64,000 nucleotides of DNA from Torymus aiolomorphi (Eukaryota > Arthropoda > Insecta > Hymenoptera > Torymidae), in the NCBI GenBank assembly GCA_036365515.1, contig CM070876.1:126553394-126617393 (forward strand), read 5' to 3'. Positions 62,350 to 64,000 of this stretch are shown one piece after another (position 1 is the stretch's first letter; every line of letters begins with the position of its first letter). Made by a program: the position numbers and the translations under genes. The notes under the pieces are model-generated. The model was not told where the DNA came from, ran no database searches, and saw nothing but the letters and a program-made list of their open reading frames with translations.

Positions 62350-62870
62350 CGGACGATGTATTTGCGTTAGCTACGCGCGGGGCAGGCGCGACTTTGACCG
62401 TTGCAAAGTCGCGCAGGATTCATTTTTGAATCAGATTCTCTCGAGCTGTCAAACCGCGCGTACGCGAGTAATTTTGATCGTCCGTGAAGAAAACGGTATC
62501 GTGCGTCCTCACCGGTGCAGCGCAGCGCCAGTCCACGTACCGACCACGAAGAGCAGCGCACGTGAGCAATCCGAGCCACTCCTGGGGTCCGAAGCGTCTG
62601 TAGGTGAACGCTGGACGTTAAGACTCGGCCTGAACACTCCGAAGTCGACCGGAGGATAAGGCCTGGCGCAGGAGCGGATTCGTGAGCGAGCGACGAGGGG
62701 AGTGCACTCCCCTCCCGGTAAGACTCTTCGAGTATTTTCCGCGCAGCGTTTTATTTGTATTTTCGGTTTGACAGCTCGAGAGAATCTGATTCAAAAATGA
62801 ATCCTGCGCGACTTTGCAACTGTCAAAGTCGCGCCTGCCCCGCGCGTAGCTAACGCAAATACATCGTCCG
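62350..62870. mobile_element. GC-rich foldback element with ~105-bp inverted repeats
   Basis: CGGACGATGTATTTGCG at 62,350 mirrors CGCAAATACATCGTCCG ending 62,870. Arms (62,350-62,455 and 62,765-62,870) are nearly identical. The ~310-bp interior is GC-rich and non-coding as far as I can see. The right edge abuts the truncated LINE copy. No target duplication found. Confidence 0.75.
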
Positions 62871-64000
62871 ACAATATCTACCATAAAAGTGATTATAACA
62901 GAAAAAAAACACAAAACTACTTATCTGCCATAGAAATAATATGTGAAGAACATAATATAGATGACATAACCTCTAAAGATCCACGTGTTGCAGCAGTGCT
63001 ATTACGGAGGGAACTAGAAAATCTGAGAAACCAAAATGATCTGATAATGACAAGGAACGAAATACTAATAAAAACCAATGCACAGACAGAACAAAAATTA
63101 AAACAAGCTGAAAAAGAATTGCTACTAATAAAAGCTAAGGAAATTAAAGGAAATCAAGAATTGACAAGTTTTCCTGAAGAAGAAAAAATCTATTAAAACA
63201 AATAAGTACAGAAGTACACAACAATAATCTCATGCTAAACCAAATTTTAGACAAAGAAAACTATACCAAAAACAAAAAAACATTTGCAGAAGTGGTAGTA
63301 AGTGATAAACAATTAGAAAAGAAAATACAAAAACTAATAGTGAAAAGAATACAGAATGATAATAAAGGAATAAATGTGCCAGATATAAAACCATATATAG
63401 CTCACTATATAAATAAAAATTCATCTATACAAGCAAAAAGTATAAAAATCAAGAACAAAGATGAAGCAATAATAAGCTTTATAAATGAGAAGAGTTTGAT
63501 ACAAACTGAGAATATACTAAGACAAAAGTATTCTGCCTACTACAAAATAACAAGAGAATCTATTAAAAATCCCAAGATGAAAATAACAGGCTTCGACAAT
63601 TTTGAAGACATGGAGATTAAAGAAATAGAGCAAGATATTAACAAAAGGAACTTCAAACACCTAAACAGCAAATGCAAAGTGTTACATATATTTGAAAACA
63701 TTAAAACAAAAATTAACACTATATTAATTGAAACACCAGCGGAAGTATATAATCAAATTGTGAGTAATAAATATAGAGTTCATATTGGTTATCAAAATTG
63801 CAGAGCATTCGATGACTTGAATCTAACCCCGTGTTTTAACTGTGGTAGATTTGGTCATAGTGGTAAAAAGTGTAAGATCACGAAAATCTGCCTACGTTGT
63901 GCTGGAAAACATAACACGATCAACTATACTACCCCAAACGAACACAAGTGTGTTAATTGTATGTACAGTAATCATCAATATAAAACAAATTATAATACTA
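62871..64000 (+). pseudogene. Second LINE ORF1 copy, 5'-truncated and frameshifted, runs off the window
   Basis: The plus-strand sequence matches the inverse of ORF1 at 57.9-58.96 kb almost exactly, starting at 'YHKSDYNRK' and missing the first ~37 residues including the CxxC. One A is lost from an A7 run near 63,186 (GAAGAAAAAATC against seven A in the other copy), which ends the frame at 63,194. The other frame then continues to the window edge through 'CFNCGRFGHSGKKC', with one substitution nearby (ITK for NTK). The close match implies recent activity. Confidence 0.9.

Overview
This window is a transposon graveyard from an animal genome, most likely an insect. A hymenopteran is plausible from the flavour of the element families, but nothing here proves it. 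I find no complete, clearly host-derived gene. Almost everything with coding character belongs to a transposable element, and the elements are deeply nested. Intergenic DNA is very AT-rich. The LTRs of the outer gypsy element and a 0.5 kb foldback element are GC-rich islands. Microsatellites of the (TG)n, (CA)n, (GA)n and (TA)n types are common.

Layout. (1) 1-14.7 kb: a decayed Ty1/copia retrotransposon with frameshifted gag, protease, integrase, RT and RNase H (about 1.7-7.5 kb) and a candidate 3' LTR at 14,541-14,744. Two small upstream exons (131-194 and 1140-1283) can be spliced in frame onto its gag. Into its 3' end a 6.8 kb DNA transposon has inserted (7,564-14,408). That transposon has terminal inverted repeats of about 0.9 kb and a five-exon transposase-like gene, and its left arm holds a Harbinger-type MITE. 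(2) 15.3-16.5 kb: AT-rich repeat DNA. (3) 16,497-39,261: a gypsy-type LTR element ('gypsy A') with a 4-bp target-site duplication and a lysine-type primer binding site. It has a gag but no pol. Its leader has been invaded by a second gypsy ('gypsy B', about 18.8-33.2 kb) with gag, protease remnant, RT, RNase H, integrase and an extra zinc-knuckle ORF downstream of integrase. (4) 39.3-43.4 kb: AT-rich repeat with a tRNA-like segment and a strikingly palindromic 2.3 kb element (40,227-42,516) containing a head-to-head 90-bp minisatellite. (5) 43.4-47.6 kb: MITEs and an array of about 300-380 bp repeats whose relatives lie in inverse orientation at 19.5-20.7 kb. (6) 47.9-60.6 kb: a Penelope-like element flanked by an inverted copy of its own 3' end. 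Its RT is split exactly at the catalytic YVDD codons by an AT-rich element with CACTG termini and TA duplication, and that element in turn holds a full-length two-ORF LINE on the minus strand. (7) 60.6-64 kb: a palindromic MITE, a duplicated (TA)n-linked satellite, a GC-rich foldback element, and a second, broken copy of the LINE ORF1 running off the window.

Order of events can be read from the nesting. The Penelope came before the AT-rich element, which came before the LINE. The copia came before the long-TIR transposon. Gypsy A came before gypsy B. Most coding regions carry stops and frameshifts. The LINE ORF1 at 57.5-59.1 kb is the longest apparently intact gene. The RT and C-terminal parts of LINE ORF2 are also open.
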